A stretch of DNA of 64,000 nt, taken from NCBI RefSeq assembly GCF_964036645.1, contig NZ_OZ038525.1, positions 4,972,911 to 5,036,910 on the forward strand, given 5' to 3'. Of the stretch, positions 8,679 to 16,886 are shown in pieces; within the stretch, counting starts at the first letter, position 1, and every line of letters starts with the position of its first letter. Below the pieces are notes generated by a model that searched no databases, was not told where the DNA came from, and was given only the letters and a program-made list of their open reading frames with translations. Both the position numbers and the translations under genes were made by a program. The stretch comes from Tenacibaculum sp. 190524A02b. GTDB lineage: Bacteria; Bacteroidota; Bacteroidia; Flavobacteriales; Flavobacteriaceae.

Positions 8679-8725
8679 ATTAATTGAGTAAATTTACATT
8701 AGAAATGGTAAAATACTCATCATAG

Positions 8726-9805
8726 ATGAAGATTAGTACAAATAAAAGATATATTACATTTCTTTTTATAAGTTGGCAAATATTATTTTTTATATACACT
8801 TCTGGCCCAAACTTACTTTTAATAAAAAAAGAAGTAGGGTTAGAAGTGGATATCAGTATAAACTTAGATTCTGATCTTTGGTTAAAAGGGTTTATATGCG
8901 GTGTTTTGGCTTTTCTGTTAAGTTTTGGCACTTCTTTTATTATTGAAAATAAAGTCAATTTAAATAACCCTTTTAAAAAATACATTTTTAAAGCGCTAAT
9001 AATATTTCTTATAGTTCAATTACTTTATACCTTATTAATATGGTTTCTAATGGAAAGCTCACTATTAAATATTGAAAGTAAAGATTATACAATGCTTTCA
9101 TTAGAAAAAATATACAATAGTCTCTATTTTTTTATCTTTAATAGCATTAGCCTTTTTATTTTTTTGATGATTAAAGCCCAAAACCGTTTAAAGAATGCAG
9201 AACTTAAACAACTTAGTTTAGAAGCTAATTTAAAAGAATCTCAGCTAGATACACTTAAAGGACAGCTTAATCCTCATTTTATGTTTAATAATTTAAATAA
9301 TATTCGTGGTTTAATGTTAGAAAACGTGCCAAGATCTAGAGAAATGATTACTAGACTTTCTGAAATGCTTCGTTATTCCCTTACTAAAAATAAACTACAT
9401 GCCATTTCATTAGAAGAGGAATTAGAAATGGTAGATAATTATGTGGCTATTTCTAAAATCCAAATGGAAGAACGCTTACAATTTGAAAAAGAAATTTTGA
9501 TAAACCTTGAAGGGATTCAAATTCCACCAATGATTATACAAATGTTAATAGAAAATGCAATAAAACATGGTATTGCTCAGCTTAAAAAGGGAGGAAGAAT
9601 TAAACTAACCATCTTACAAAAACATAAAATGCTGTATATAAAAGTTAGTAATACAGGACAATTGCAAATGGATAGTGATTCTACTAGATTAGGGGTAGAA
9701 AATATAAAACAACGTTTAGCTTTATTATATAAAGGAAAAGCTAGTTTTATTTTAAAAGAAGAAAATAATCAGGTATTAGCAACCATTAAAATACCATTAC
9801 TATGA
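8726..9805 (+). CDS. LytS-type sensor histidine kinase
   Basis: A 359-residue membrane kinase. The N-terminal half has four hydrophobic spans (residues about 9-27, 50-72, 87-107 and 130-150), followed by a helix and the His_kinase domain, with the phosphoacceptor in LKGQLNPHFMFNNLNN (His184). The HATPase part contains IENAIKHG (N box) and LGVENIKQRL (G box). This is the short-helix LytS/YehU family that pairs with LytTR response regulators. Its stop overlaps the start of the response regulator gene by four bases (ATGA), so the two are translationally coupled. Confidence 0.92.
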   Translation: MKISTNKRYITFLFISWQILFFIYTSGPNLLLIKKEVGLEVDISINLDSDLWLKGFICGVLAFLLSFGTSFIIENKVNLNNPFKKYIFKALIIFLIVQLLYTLLIWFLMESSLLNIESKDYTMLSLEKIYNSLYFFIFNSISLFIFLMIKAQNRLKNAELKQLSLEANLKESQLDTLKGQLNPHFMFNNLNNIRGLMLENVPRSREMITRLSEMLRYSLTKNKLHAISLEEELEMVDNYVAISKIQMEERLQFEKEILINLEGIQIPPMIIQMLIENAIKHGIAQLKKGGRIKLTILQKHKMLYIKVSNTGQLQMDSDSTRLGVENIKQRLALLYKGKASFILKEENNQVLATIKIPLL

Positions 9806-10527
9806 TTATAAATGCAGTAATAGTAGAAGATTCACGTTTAGCACGAAATGAGTTAAAAGAGTTGATAAAAGATTTTTCAAATATTAATTTAATAGGAGAA
9901 GCCCAAGATGCAGATGAAGGCATTCTTTTAATTAAAAATACGAAGCCAGACTTATTGTTTTTAGATATTAACATGCCTGAAAAAGATGGGTTTCAAATGT
10001 TAGAAGAATTAGATGAGGTGCCCATGGTTATTTTTACCACAGCTTATAATGAATATGCTGTAAAATCATTTGAGTATAATGCCTTGGATTATTTAATGAA
10101 GCCTATTAATAAAAAACGATTTAAAAGTGCTGTAGATAAGGTTTCTAAAAAAATAGCTTCACGTACTATTTCAGAACTACAAACTCAAAAACTTTCAGAA
10201 AACAGTCAAATATTTATTAAAGAAGGAGAAGATTGTTGGTTAGTTAAACTTTATGAAATAACGCTTTTTGAAATTGTAGGAAATTATACACGTGTTTATT
10301 TTCAGAATAACAAACCATTACTATATAAATCTTTAAATCAAATAGAAGAAAAATTACCCAATACTTATTTTTTTAGAGCCAACAGGCAGCAAATTATTAA
10401 TACAAATCATATTGTAAATATAACACCTTGGTTTAATGGAAAGCTTAAATTAGAAATGAAGCAAGGAATTAATGTAGAAATATCAAGAAGGCAATCACAA
10501 AACTTTAAGAAGTTGTTAAGTATTTAA
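9802..10527 (+). CDS. LytTR-family response regulator
   Basis: A 241-residue regulator with an N-terminal receiver domain (acid pocket VEDS near residue 8, phosphoacceptor in LLFLDINMPEKDG, Asp55, and the switch lysine in YLMKPINK) and a C-terminal LytTR DNA-binding domain (about residues 138-241, containing ITLFEIVGNYTRVYF and FFRANRQQIIN). LytTR domains bind paired direct repeats on one face of DNA. The only well-formed pair noticed nearby lies upstream of the propeller gene at 6943-6969, so this pair may sense envelope conditions and control that surface protein. Confidence 0.92.
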   Translation: MIINAVIVEDSRLARNELKELIKDFSNINLIGEAQDADEGILLIKNTKPDLLFLDINMPEKDGFQMLEELDEVPMVIFTTAYNEYAVKSFEYNALDYLMKPINKKRFKSAVDKVSKKIASRTISELQTQKLSENSQIFIKEGEDCWLVKLYEITLFEIVGNYTRVYFQNNKPLLYKSLNQIEEKLPNTYFFRANRQQIINTNHIVNITPWFNGKLKLEMKQGINVEISRRQSQNFKKLLSI

Positions 10528-10858
10528 TTGTATAACAGTAATAAAAAAGTTGATGATTATGCACACAATATTTTTATTTAGCTTAAACTTTTTTAATAAG
10601 TAGCTTATCTATATTAGCTAATAAATTACAAAACGCAGTGCTGTTAAATTTTATGTATTTAGGTCAACCAAAAGGCGTGCGTAAGAAAAGATAACGGTTA
10701 AAGTATAAAACTAGAAATAACTTATAACTTCAAGTTTTTATTTTTAATAGAGGTTATACTACTATTCTTATTGCTTTTAAAACATAAAGAGAAAGCAATA
10801 AAAATAAGGTAACCGTTTTAAATTGTTCCCTTATTTATGCTTATTAATATTCTGGAGT
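10528..10858. other. Intergenic region with one copy of a 24-bp repeat
   Basis: No gene is seen in these 331 bases between converging genes. It contains a 24-base sequence at 10657-10680 that recurs, with one mismatch, at 12768-12791 on the far side of the next two genes. Isolated ACCGTT-like words (10693, 10812) are not paired at operator spacing. Confidence 0.4.
10657..10680 (+). repeat. 24-bp direct repeat, left copy
   Basis: Core AGGTCAACCAAAAGGCGTGC. It matches 12768-12791 in 23 of 24 positions and in the same orientation. The two copies flank the minus-strand gene pair at 10859-12715. Confidence 0.6.
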
Positions 10859-11428
10859 TTAGTAATCAATAGCTTTAAAGGTTAATTCGCTTGTACTTTG
10901 CTTGTATTTATTGAGTATTTCTATAGAAATAGTTTCTGATTTCCACATAATAAACAAAGGATTTTCTTCTAAGCTTCCTTTTCTTGTTGTTACTATATTT
11001 TTACTTAACTCTTGTTTAAATAAAGTATCGTTAATAGAGGTTTTAGCTATTCTTTTTTCTTGTTCAATTACTTGAATTGAGTTAGGTGCACCATAAGCAG
11101 CTTGTAAACTTTTGTAAAATTGATTGTTTACTAGTTGATTAAAGTGAATTGTTAATGAAATTACTTTTTTCTTGTTGTTAAGAATCAAAGAAATTGCCTT
11201 ATAAGACTGTTGATAATAGTATTTATCTTCTTCTAAAAAAGCAAAGTATAATTGTTTGTTACTAGTGTGTATATTACTAAAACTTAAAGTTAGTATTTTA
11301 TTTACCTCAGACACTTCTTTTCCTAAACAAGTTTCAAATTCTTTATGATTTATATTCATTGTAATCTGGTTAAAAAGTAATAAATATGATATAAATACTT
11401 GCATTCTATTATCTAATAGTTTAAACAA
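10859..11428 (-). CDS. Hypothetical protein, partner of the upstream lipoprotein
   Basis: A 189-residue protein with a short hydrophobic N-terminal segment (MQVFISYLLLFN); the Met at residue 9 is an equally good start. The rest is soluble, with alternating helices and strands (YYQQSYKAISLILNNKKKV, LVNNQFYKSLQAAYGAPNS) and no recognised motif. It follows the large lipoprotein gene after six bases, so the two are one operon. A lipoprotein followed by a small partner could be an effector/immunity or envelope pair, but nothing in the sequence decides this. Confidence 0.55.
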   Translation of the reverse strand: MFKLLDNRMQVFISYLLLFNQITMNINHKEFETCLGKEVSEVNKILTLSFSNIHTSNKQLYFAFLEEDKYYYQQSYKAISLILNNKKKVISLTIHFNQLVNNQFYKSLQAAYGAPNSIQVIEQEKRIAKTSINDTLFKQELSKNIVTTRKGSLEENPLFIMWKSETISIEILNKYKQSTSELTFKAIDY

Positions 11429-11434
11429 ATATAA

Positions 11435-12715
11435 TTAATTACAATCTGTTTTTGCTCCAATCAAGCTTGTTAAATAGGGAGCAGGACTTCTAATGCTAAA
11501 AGGTGCGTCAGGAGTCATTCTTCCACCATAAACAGCTAAAGCGGTTTGTATACTCTGTTTAAAAAAATCACCTACTTGCTCTTTAGAAGCTCTTGGGTTT
11601 ATTCCATAATAAACATCTGTAGCTCTAATAGCTGCAGTTATAGCTTTGGCTGTATTATTAGCAGCTTGTCCATTGGTTATTCCAGTAGGCATTGTAAAGT
11701 AAACTATAGGGAAGTTTGAGGTTACTTCATAGGCTTTAATTCTTCCATCGCTCGTTACTTCTAAACTATAAAAAGTATGTTTAAAGTCTTTTACTCCACA
11801 AGCTCGTTGTAAAGAACCCGGAGGCTGGGCATATTCAAAACTTCTACAATCCGCTCCTAAAAGTGGGTTGTCTTCTTCGGATGGGACTTCAGGATTATCA
11901 TTAAGTGTACTTACCGTGGGAATATATAGTGGAGGTGTACAAGTACCATCAGGATAACATCTTTCTTCTTGTGATGAATATACGTATACAGGTCCTGGGT
12001 TTGCACCAAAAGCTGAACTACTCACGCTCCCTCCACCACCACTTCCTTGTGAGGTTGTACTAGTATGAAAAGTAGCTTTTATTGGTTGCCCTTGATTTGG
12101 GCAAATCATGGTTGTTATAGTACCTCCAGGATTTGCAGTACTTACTTGTACCCAGTTGCCATTGTTATAATATCCGCATTCACAAGTTGGAGGTGATTCA
12201 ATAGTAATAAAGGTGCAGTTATTATTCCTATTGTATGTTTTATTTTTAGTTTTAACATTTTTCTCTTTTTCGTCTGCTATTTTTTGAAGGCTTATTTTAT
12301 TTCCGGATGTAGATGTTTTTAGTATATATTTAGTTAGTCCTTTATTGTTTTTTTCAATAATTAAATAATAAAGGTATTTTTTATCTATATAGCTTAATGG
12401 TTCTATGGGGATTGAATAAGTAAGCTGATCTTTTATTTTACTTGTTAATACATAGTTTTGTAATAATTTAAATTTTATTTCTTCATTAGAGCTTTTAAAG
12501 TAGTTATAATTTGTTGCATCAAGTATTTTTAAATTACTCTCTTTAATTATTGAGGTATCTAAAAAATCATTATAGCTTACAACAGCTACAGACTTTTTAA
12601 TTTTTAAAGTTTCTACTTTTTCTGTAGTACTACAATTTTTAAGTGTAAATGAAATTATAATTAAGAATATTAAAGTTTTTATAGAGTTAAAGTTTTTTAT
12701 TCTTTTTTTCTTCAT
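11435..12715 (-). CDS. Hypothetical lipoprotein with Gly/Ser-rich middle
   Basis: A 426-residue protein with a long lipoprotein signal (basic MKKKRIKNF, hydrophobic IFLIIISFTLKNC). The N-terminal third is Lys-rich. A central region has paired cysteines (PPTCECGYY), a Ser/Gly linker (QGSGGGGSVSSS) and Pro-rich text (CYPDGTCTPPLYIP). The C-terminal third (from about residue 290) looks like a folded domain, with GRIKAYEVTSNFPIVYFTMP and helices rich in Ala. No family is recognised. Domain separation by a Gly/Ser linker suggests a surface-displayed C-terminal domain. It is flanked by direct repeats, hinting at later acquisition. Confidence 0.6.
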   Translation of the reverse strand: MKKKRIKNFNSIKTLIFLIIISFTLKNCSTTEKVETLKIKKSVAVVSYNDFLDTSIIKESNLKILDATNYNYFKSSNEEIKFKLLQNYVLTSKIKDQLTYSIPIEPLSYIDKKYLYYLIIEKNNKGLTKYILKTSTSGNKISLQKIADEKEKNVKTKNKTYNRNNNCTFITIESPPTCECGYYNNGNWVQVSTANPGGTITTMICPNQGQPIKATFHTSTTSQGSGGGGSVSSSAFGANPGPVYVYSSQEERCYPDGTCTPPLYIPTVSTLNDNPEVPSEEDNPLLGADCRSFEYAQPPGSLQRACGVKDFKHTFYSLEVTSDGRIKAYEVTSNFPIVYFTMPTGITNGQAANNTAKAITAAIRATDVYYGINPRASKEQVGDFFKQSIQTALAVYGGRMTPDAPFSIRSPAPYLTSLIGAKTDCN

Positions 12716-12767
12716 GATTTCTAAAGATTTTAGGAGTATGGTAAGTTGTTTTTGTATAATTAATTAT

Positions 12768-12791
12768 ATTTAGGTCAACTAAAAGGCGTGC
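12768..12791 (+). repeat. 24-bp direct repeat, right copy
   Basis: Second copy of the repeat seen at 10657-10680, with one mismatch. It lies upstream of the lipoprotein gene and its last 19 bases also form the left arm of an inverted repeat ending at 12841. Confidence 0.6.
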
Positions 12792-12841
12792 AACCGATAT
12801 TGTGTACTAAACCAAACACTAAGCACACCTAATAGTTGACC
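12773..12841. repeat. Imperfect 19-bp inverted repeat
   Basis: Left arm 12773-12791 and right arm 12823-12841 pair at 16 of 19 positions around a 31-base loop. There is no U-run, so it is not an ordinary terminator; a recombination or protein-binding site is possible. Confidence 0.45.
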
Positions 12842-12905
12842 ATTTCAAGGAAAGAACAGTTAATTACAATTATAAGTACCCTTCTAAACTTATAAAAGCA
12901 CTAAC

Positions 12906-13085
12906 CTAATTAGGAAATACAAACAAGGGTACTGAGCCTTGTTTTTGTATTTCACGGGCGTCACTCAACGTATCAATGATTTCCTTCTGCAAAACTACAT
13001 TTTGTACATCATCACTATACACACTGGCATAGGCTTCTACAATAGCTAACAATCTGTAATGATTGTGAAGTATGTTTGTTTTCAT
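12906..13085 (-). CDS. Small hypothetical protein (59 aa)
   Basis: A short open frame starting at the ATG ending at 13085 (MKTNILHNHYRLLAIVEAYA) and stopping at 12906. The product is a helical, acidic peptide (SDDVQNVVLQKEIIDTLSDA) with well-formed amphipathic periodicity and codon choice like its neighbours, which argues for a real gene. It has no signal peptide. It is divergent from the HTH gene at 13327, so the two may share the control region between them. Function unknown. Confidence 0.5.
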   Translation of the reverse strand: MKTNILHNHYRLLAIVEAYASVYSDDVQNVVLQKEIIDTLSDAREIQKQGSVPLFVFPN

Positions 13086-13326
13086 AAAGTATGGGGATTG
13101 GTTGCTGATGGTTTGGGTAGTTGATAAACATTTTTAGTTATTAATAAGGTTACTTTCTTTATTCTTTTATTGTATACATGCCTGTACGTCTTATATACGC
13201 AAGTTGTACCTCTTAAAAGGTTATATTTACATATATTTGTTAGCAACGTTTGACATTTCAAATATACAACAAAAAAAGTGTAAAACAACTTTTTTAGTGT
13301 ATGTTTTAAAAAAAATATTCTTTACG

Positions 13327-13752
13327 ATGGATATTAGGATTAAAAAATCTATTGAGGTTATACATTTTATAGTAGAAGATTTGGCACTGGGTAATGTAAA
13401 AAAATTATCAGAAGAATTAGGTTTTGATAGACCTGAAAGGCTTTATAAAATAGTAAGAGGAAAATCGGCTATTAGTAGAAATTTAGCATCTATTATTCAT
13501 GAAAAATATCCACAATATTCAATAGAGTGGTTGTTAACAGGCGTAAAGGCTAAGGAGGAAACAACACTGTATTTTGAAAAAGAAGGAGTAAAAGTTACCA
13601 TAGATGAATTGGCTGCTTTTGTAGTAGCTAATGAAGAAGCTTTTATGAAACAAAAAGTATTTGCTAATATGGTAGGGATTAAAGTAGCTAAAAAAGTGGC
13701 ACAAATTACTGCCTCTAAAGAAGATTTATTAGCATATTTAAAAAGTGAATAA
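13327..13752 (+). CDS. HTH-type regulator, phage-repressor-like (141 aa)
   Basis: The ATG at 13327 is preferred over an upstream in-frame TTG at 13204 that would add 41 residues of AT-rich leader. Residues 1-65 form a helix-turn-helix of XRE/CI-repressor type (VKKLSEELGFDRPERLYKIV and ISRNLASIIHEKYPQYSIEW, ending in LLTG, as in many short phage-type repressors). The C-terminal half is a helical region rich in Ala, Val and Lys and lacks the S24 peptidase of full CI repressors. Neighbours are small accessory genes, and a mobile or regulatory-island origin is plausible. Confidence 0.7.
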   Translation: MDIRIKKSIEVIHFIVEDLALGNVKKLSEELGFDRPERLYKIVRGKSAISRNLASIIHEKYPQYSIEWLLTGVKAKEETTLYFEKEGVKVTIDELAAFVVANEEAFMKQKVFANMVGIKVAKKVAQITASKEDLLAYLKSE

Positions 13753-13790
13753 TACACTTTTTAAATTGTATAAGTTGTTTTTTAATAAGT

Positions 13791-13958
13791 CTATAAAAAA
13801 TACTTGTTTAAGTTTTGAATAGAAATGGCTTTGTATTTGGCTATTTCATCTTCCTGTTTTTTTATAATAACCTCTAATTGTTCCTCTTTATCTTTAATAG
13901 GAATTTGAGCCGTTTGCTGTAGCTGTTCTATAACTTTCTTTTTCTTTTTACTTTCCAT
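13791..13958 (-). CDS. Small basic/acidic helical protein (55 aa)
   Basis: An open frame from the ATG ending at 13958 to a TAG at 13791. The product begins with a run of lysines (MESKKKKKVIEQLQQ) and continues as a charged helix (EEQLEVIIKKQEDEIAKYKA), a probable short coiled coil. Its start overlaps the end of the 270-residue membrane protein gene by 11 bases, the usual sign of translational coupling, so it is the last gene of a three-gene unit. Function unknown. Confidence 0.55.
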   Translation of the reverse strand: MESKKKKKVIEQLQQTAQIPIKDKEEQLEVIIKKQEDEIAKYKAISIQNLNKYFL

Positions 13959-14760
13959 TTTTTGATACTTTATCTAATAATTCCCATTTTTCATGCTCCT
14001 TATCTTCTTTGGTGTTTTTTAATACATGTGATACCAAATCACGAATGTTTTCCAATAGTTTTTCTTCAATAACAAAAGTTCTTCTTAAAAAGTGATATAT
14101 AAAGTAAGATAGCGGTACTAAAACAGCAAGTATGTATAAGGTATAAATAGAAAGAGAAAAATCATTAGAGGTTTTAAATATAGCATGGTATAACCAAAAT
14201 AAAGAAACTAAAATAAACCCCATTGAGGCATGTGGTTCATACCATTTTAATAAACCAGCTCTTTTTAAACGGGCATCTTTAATAGCTAAAAAGCTGGCAC
14301 ATATAAAAAGAGAAAGTAATACACCAAATAACCATAACCAATAGTTAAGACTTCCTCTACCATTAAAAGCAAATTCGTGAGTATATAGTTTTCGTTTTTT
14401 ACTAATTTCTCTAAAGGCGGTAATACGTGCTTTTTCGTTGGTTGCTTTGATGGAAAAGTAAGCTTCTTTTGTAATCAAGTTGTTTTTAAATAAACTATCA
14501 TGCACATATTCCTTATGGTTCCAAAATTGTTTAAGAGTAGCTCTTTCCTTATTGAGTTTATATATTTTAGGGTTTTTACTAGTAGGAGTAAAAAATTTAT
14601 GAGGAAAAGATGCTGTTATTCCAATAACTAAAAAAATAACAGCTACTATACTCCTTGAATATTTTTTAGCCTTCTCCGTCGTCGTCTGGGTCGGAATCTT
14701 TAATTGTTCCATCATCTCCTGGTTCAATGAATTGGACTCTTTGTTGTTCTCTACTTTCAA
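13948..14760 (-). CDS. Membrane protein with four or more predicted helices
   Basis: A 270-residue protein with hydrophobic spans near residues 35-55 (SIVAVIFLVIGITASF), 140-158 (WLWLFGVLLSLFICASFLA), 176-192 and 201-220, and charged N- and C-terminal tails. No family is recognised. The start used here (14760) lies inside the preceding lipoprotein gene; a second start at Met17 (14712), behind an AGGAG, reduces the overlap to 47 bases and may be the true one. The gene also overlaps the small helical gene behind it, so three genes are packed in one transcript. Confidence 0.6.
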   Translation of the reverse strand: MKVENNKESNSLNQEMMEQLKIPTQTTTEKAKKYSRSIVAVIFLVIGITASFPHKFFTPTSKNPKIYKLNKERATLKQFWNHKEYVHDSLFKNNLITKEAYFSIKATNEKARITAFREISKKRKLYTHEFAFNGRGSLNYWLWLFGVLLSLFICASFLAIKDARLKRAGLLKWYEPHASMGFILVSLFWLYHAIFKTSNDFSLSIYTLYILAVLVPLSYFIYHFLRRTFVIEEKLLENIRDLVSHVLKNTKEDKEHEKWELLDKVSKNGK

Positions 14761-14842
14761 CTTCTTCTAATGTATTATCTGTACAACTAGCCAGTACTAA
14801 CATACCTATTATAGCGCTTATAATTAATGTTACTTTTTTCAT
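14666..14842 (-). CDS. Small lipoprotein (58 aa) overlapping the membrane-protein gene
   Basis: The frame opens at the ATG ending at 14842 with a clear lipoprotein signal (MKKVTLIISAIIGMLVLASC, Cys20) and ends in an acidic tail with repeated Asp/Gly (EPGDDGTIKDSDPDDDGEG), similar to calcium-binding linkers. The last 95 bases overlap the annotated start of the membrane-protein gene in another frame, so either the two are coupled or the latter starts later. It is the first gene of the three-gene minus-strand unit. Function unknown. Confidence 0.6.
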   Translation of the reverse strand: MKKVTLIISAIIGMLVLASCTDNTLEEVESREQQRVQFIEPGDDGTIKDSDPDDDGEG

Positions 14843-15620
14843 GTTTACATTGGTTTTTTTTATTAATAACTAATGTAAATATACTATGAAATAACAGAGG
14901 GTGTAAGTGTTTTTGTGTTGGTTATTAGTTAGTTGTTGTGTTTTTGTAAGCTTCAAACATAAAGGGTTTTTGTGTGAATTGCAATACTCAGTTTCCCTGA
15001 AATGTATCTAAGGGTTTTCCCTTAATATTAGTTGTTTTTTGCCTTTGGCTGTTAGCTTTGAGCCATTGGCTTTTGGCTAACTGTATGTGAAAAGATTGCT
15101 TCGATGCCTTGTAGTGACGTTGAGTTGTGTCATTCCGAACGTAGTTTACGAAGTGAAGGAATCTTTTTATCAATTTTCTGTAATGTAGTTATTAGTTTTT
15201 AATTAGTAGTAACTTAAAACTTATCATTTAAAATAAAAAGATCACTTCTTTTCACTGCGTTACAATCGTGATGACATTGTTTAAAATTTTACTGTCATTC
15301 CGAGTGTCGACTGTAAGGAGATGTATCGAGAACAATTCCGAATATGAAAATTCCTCGATAAAAAAGAGTTTCAATTGTATTACAAATAATTTCAAGGGTA
15401 GTACATTTTAGTGTTAAAAAGGAGCATTACCAGTTACATATAAGTCAACTCATAAATAAACTACCCTTGTGCAAGGCATTTTTGCTATTAAAAAGACTGA
15501 ATGTTAAAAAAATATTAAACAAAGGTTAAAACTAGTTGAGGTTGTTGTACTTATTGAATTCTGTTTTATATTAGCGTACCTCTTAAAAGAAAAATTGTTA
15601 ATCATTAATTATTTTATATC
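14843..15620. other. 778-bp intergenic region with degenerate repeats
   Basis: No gene is supported. It holds two related repeat-like stretches (15128-15170 and 15293-15360), both opening with TGTCATTCCGA and containing GGAATC- or ATTCC-type arms, and a degenerate TTTGGCT-rich patch (15040-15085). These resemble interspersed intergenic elements seen in flavobacteria. An open frame across 14988-15173 on the minus strand runs through these repeats and was not accepted as a gene. Confidence 0.45.
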
Positions 15621-16037
15621 ATGGAATTAGACGTAAGTTTATTGACCACCGTTGCAGAATGTGAAACTGCTATTGAAATTACTCAAGCCGAAAAAACGCT
15701 ATTGGAAAGAAGATTGCGAAATCTAGGAGAATCTTTAGAGGGAAAATCTTCCAAAACAGTAGAAGTAAAAGAAGGAATTGTAAGTGTACAAGCCATTATA
15801 ACTGGGTACCAAGCAGCCTTAGAGGTAATTAGCGACGCTAAAGAAAAACGAAATTTGGAGTTAAAAATTGAACGTGAAGAAACCAAATTAAAATCGTTAC
15901 AAAACAGAGATGCTAATTATAGTGCGGTAGATGTAATTGAAAGCCAGTTAAACCACCAGCAATTAGATTCACAAATACCTGTTTTAGAAGCAGCTATTTC
16001 ACAATTAGAAGCGCGTAAAGCAGTCTTAACTGCTTAG
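15621..16037 (+). CDS. Coiled-coil hypothetical protein
   Basis: A 138-residue, soluble, almost wholly helical protein. Heptad-like runs are clear at residues about 16-45 (ITQAEKTLLERRLRNLGES) and 75-138 (KRNLELKIEREETKLKSLQ, PVLEAAISQLEARKAVL). There is no signal peptide or catalytic motif. It is followed directly by the TGTACA repeat array and then by a second coiled-coil protein with an HTH-like N-terminus. The pair plus array may be one functional unit. Upstream it shares a 14-base word (GTACCTCTTAAAAG) with the region before the HTH gene at 13327. Confidence 0.6.
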   Translation: MELDVSLLTTVAECETAIEITQAEKTLLERRLRNLGESLEGKSSKTVEVKEGIVSVQAIITGYQAALEVISDAKEKRNLELKIEREETKLKSLQNRDANYSAVDVIESQLNHQQLDSQIPVLEAAISQLEARKAVLTA

Positions 16038-16082
16038 TGTATTGTAGCCTAACGTATTATGTTGGGCTTTTTTGGAGGCCAT

Positions 16083-16320
16083 TTGTACAAGAAAATTTTT
16101 CAGAAAAAAAAGTTTGTACAGGTCTGTACAAGAAAAAAAATGCAAAAAAAAAGTTTGTACAGCAAATGCTTGTACACCGTTGTACAAGAAAATTTTTCAG
16201 AAAAAAAAGTTTGTACAAGTCTGTACAAGAAAAAAAATGACAAAAAAAAGTTTGTACAGCAAATGTTTGTACACCGTTGTACAAGAAAATTTTTTAGAGA
16301 AAAAAGTTTGTACAAGATTT
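16083..16320 (+). repeat. 97-bp tandem repeat (2.45 copies) with twelve phased TGTACA sites
   Basis: Copies run 16083-16179, 16180-16276 and a partial 16277-16320. TGTACA starts at 16084, 16115, 16125, 16156, 16171, 16181, 16212, 16222, 16253, 16268, 16278 and 16309, so the step pattern 31, 10, 31, 15, 10 repeats. Close pairs form small hairpins such as CTTGTACA-CCGT-TGTACAAG. Frames across it are open in several phases on both strands only because the repeat is low in stops; they are not genes. A protein-binding array seems the best reading. Confidence 0.85.
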
Positions 16321-16355
16321 TTCTAGGAAGATTACTAAAATAAAATTGCAAAAAA

Positions 16356-16886
16356 ATGCTAAACAGTATTAAACTACATTATAATATAACCACTACTATT
16401 TTGGCTAAATATTTACGCAGCTCTTATAGTTTTGTTAACTCGTTAGTTGTTGGGCGTAGGCAAATGAGTTTGCCACATTACCAAGCTTTGATTCCTTTGC
16501 ACAATGCCTTAGCATTAAAACTACCAGTAACCGAGCTTTCTGGGGCTATTAATTTTATAGAAGTAGAGGAGAAGAAGTGTATTGAACACTTAGAAAAATA
16601 CGCTAAAAAAATAACCGAAAGTATAGAGAAGCGTAAAGAAACCTTGCAGGCCTTAGAGCTTACCCGATTAAACTGGTTACGAGGTATCCATGCTTGTAAT
16701 GAGTTGTTAAAAACAAACTTAACACAAGAGCAACAACATTGGATAGGTTTGCGTAAATCGCACTTAGAAATTCGATTAAAAGAGCGATCGTTAGTTAAGG
16801 TATTGCAAATTCAGAGTGAAGTAAATGGGCTAGAAGCACAGTATACCTTTTTATTGGAGGAAATTAAACGTTTAAAAGCCAAGTAA
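16356..16886 (+). CDS. HTH-like and coiled-coil protein (candidate binder of the TGTACA array)
   Basis: A 176-residue soluble protein. Residues about 8-55 (ITTTILAKYLRSSYSFVNSL and RRQMSLPHYQALIPLHNALA) have the spacing of an XRE-like helix-turn-helix with a polar recognition helix. The remainder is a long coiled coil (KCIEHLEKYAKKITESIEK, LKVLQIQSEVNGLEAQYTF), in a style like the preceding coiled-coil gene. The start codon lies 36 bases after the TGTACA array, the natural place for an autoregulatory operator. No family name can be given. Confidence 0.6.
   Translation: MLNSIKLHYNITTTILAKYLRSSYSFVNSLVVGRRQMSLPHYQALIPLHNALALKLPVTELSGAINFIEVEEKKCIEHLEKYAKKITESIEKRKETLQALELTRLNWLRGIHACNELLKTNLTQEQQHWIGLRKSHLEIRLKERSLVKVLQIQSEVNGLEAQYTFLLEEIKRLKAK

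Noticed and set aside
12773..12841. Integron attC-like site
   Set aside because: The arms do not contain the RYYYAAC/GTTRRRY core pair and no integron integrase is present.
13082..13288. A 68-aa minus-strand frame
   Set aside because: It lies in the control region between two divergent small genes and its translation is low-complexity without a plausible start context.
14988..15173. A 61-aa minus-strand frame
   Set aside because: It runs through degenerate intergenic repeats and has an unlikely composition for a conserved protein.
16083..16320. CRISPR array
   Set aside because: The 97-bp units are nearly identical throughout, without unique spacers, and no cas genes are near.
16037..16351. 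Several open frames on both strands across the TGTACA repeat
   Set aside because: They exist in many phases at once and encode only Lys/Val/Cys-rich repeat text, so they are side effects of a low-stop tandem repeat.
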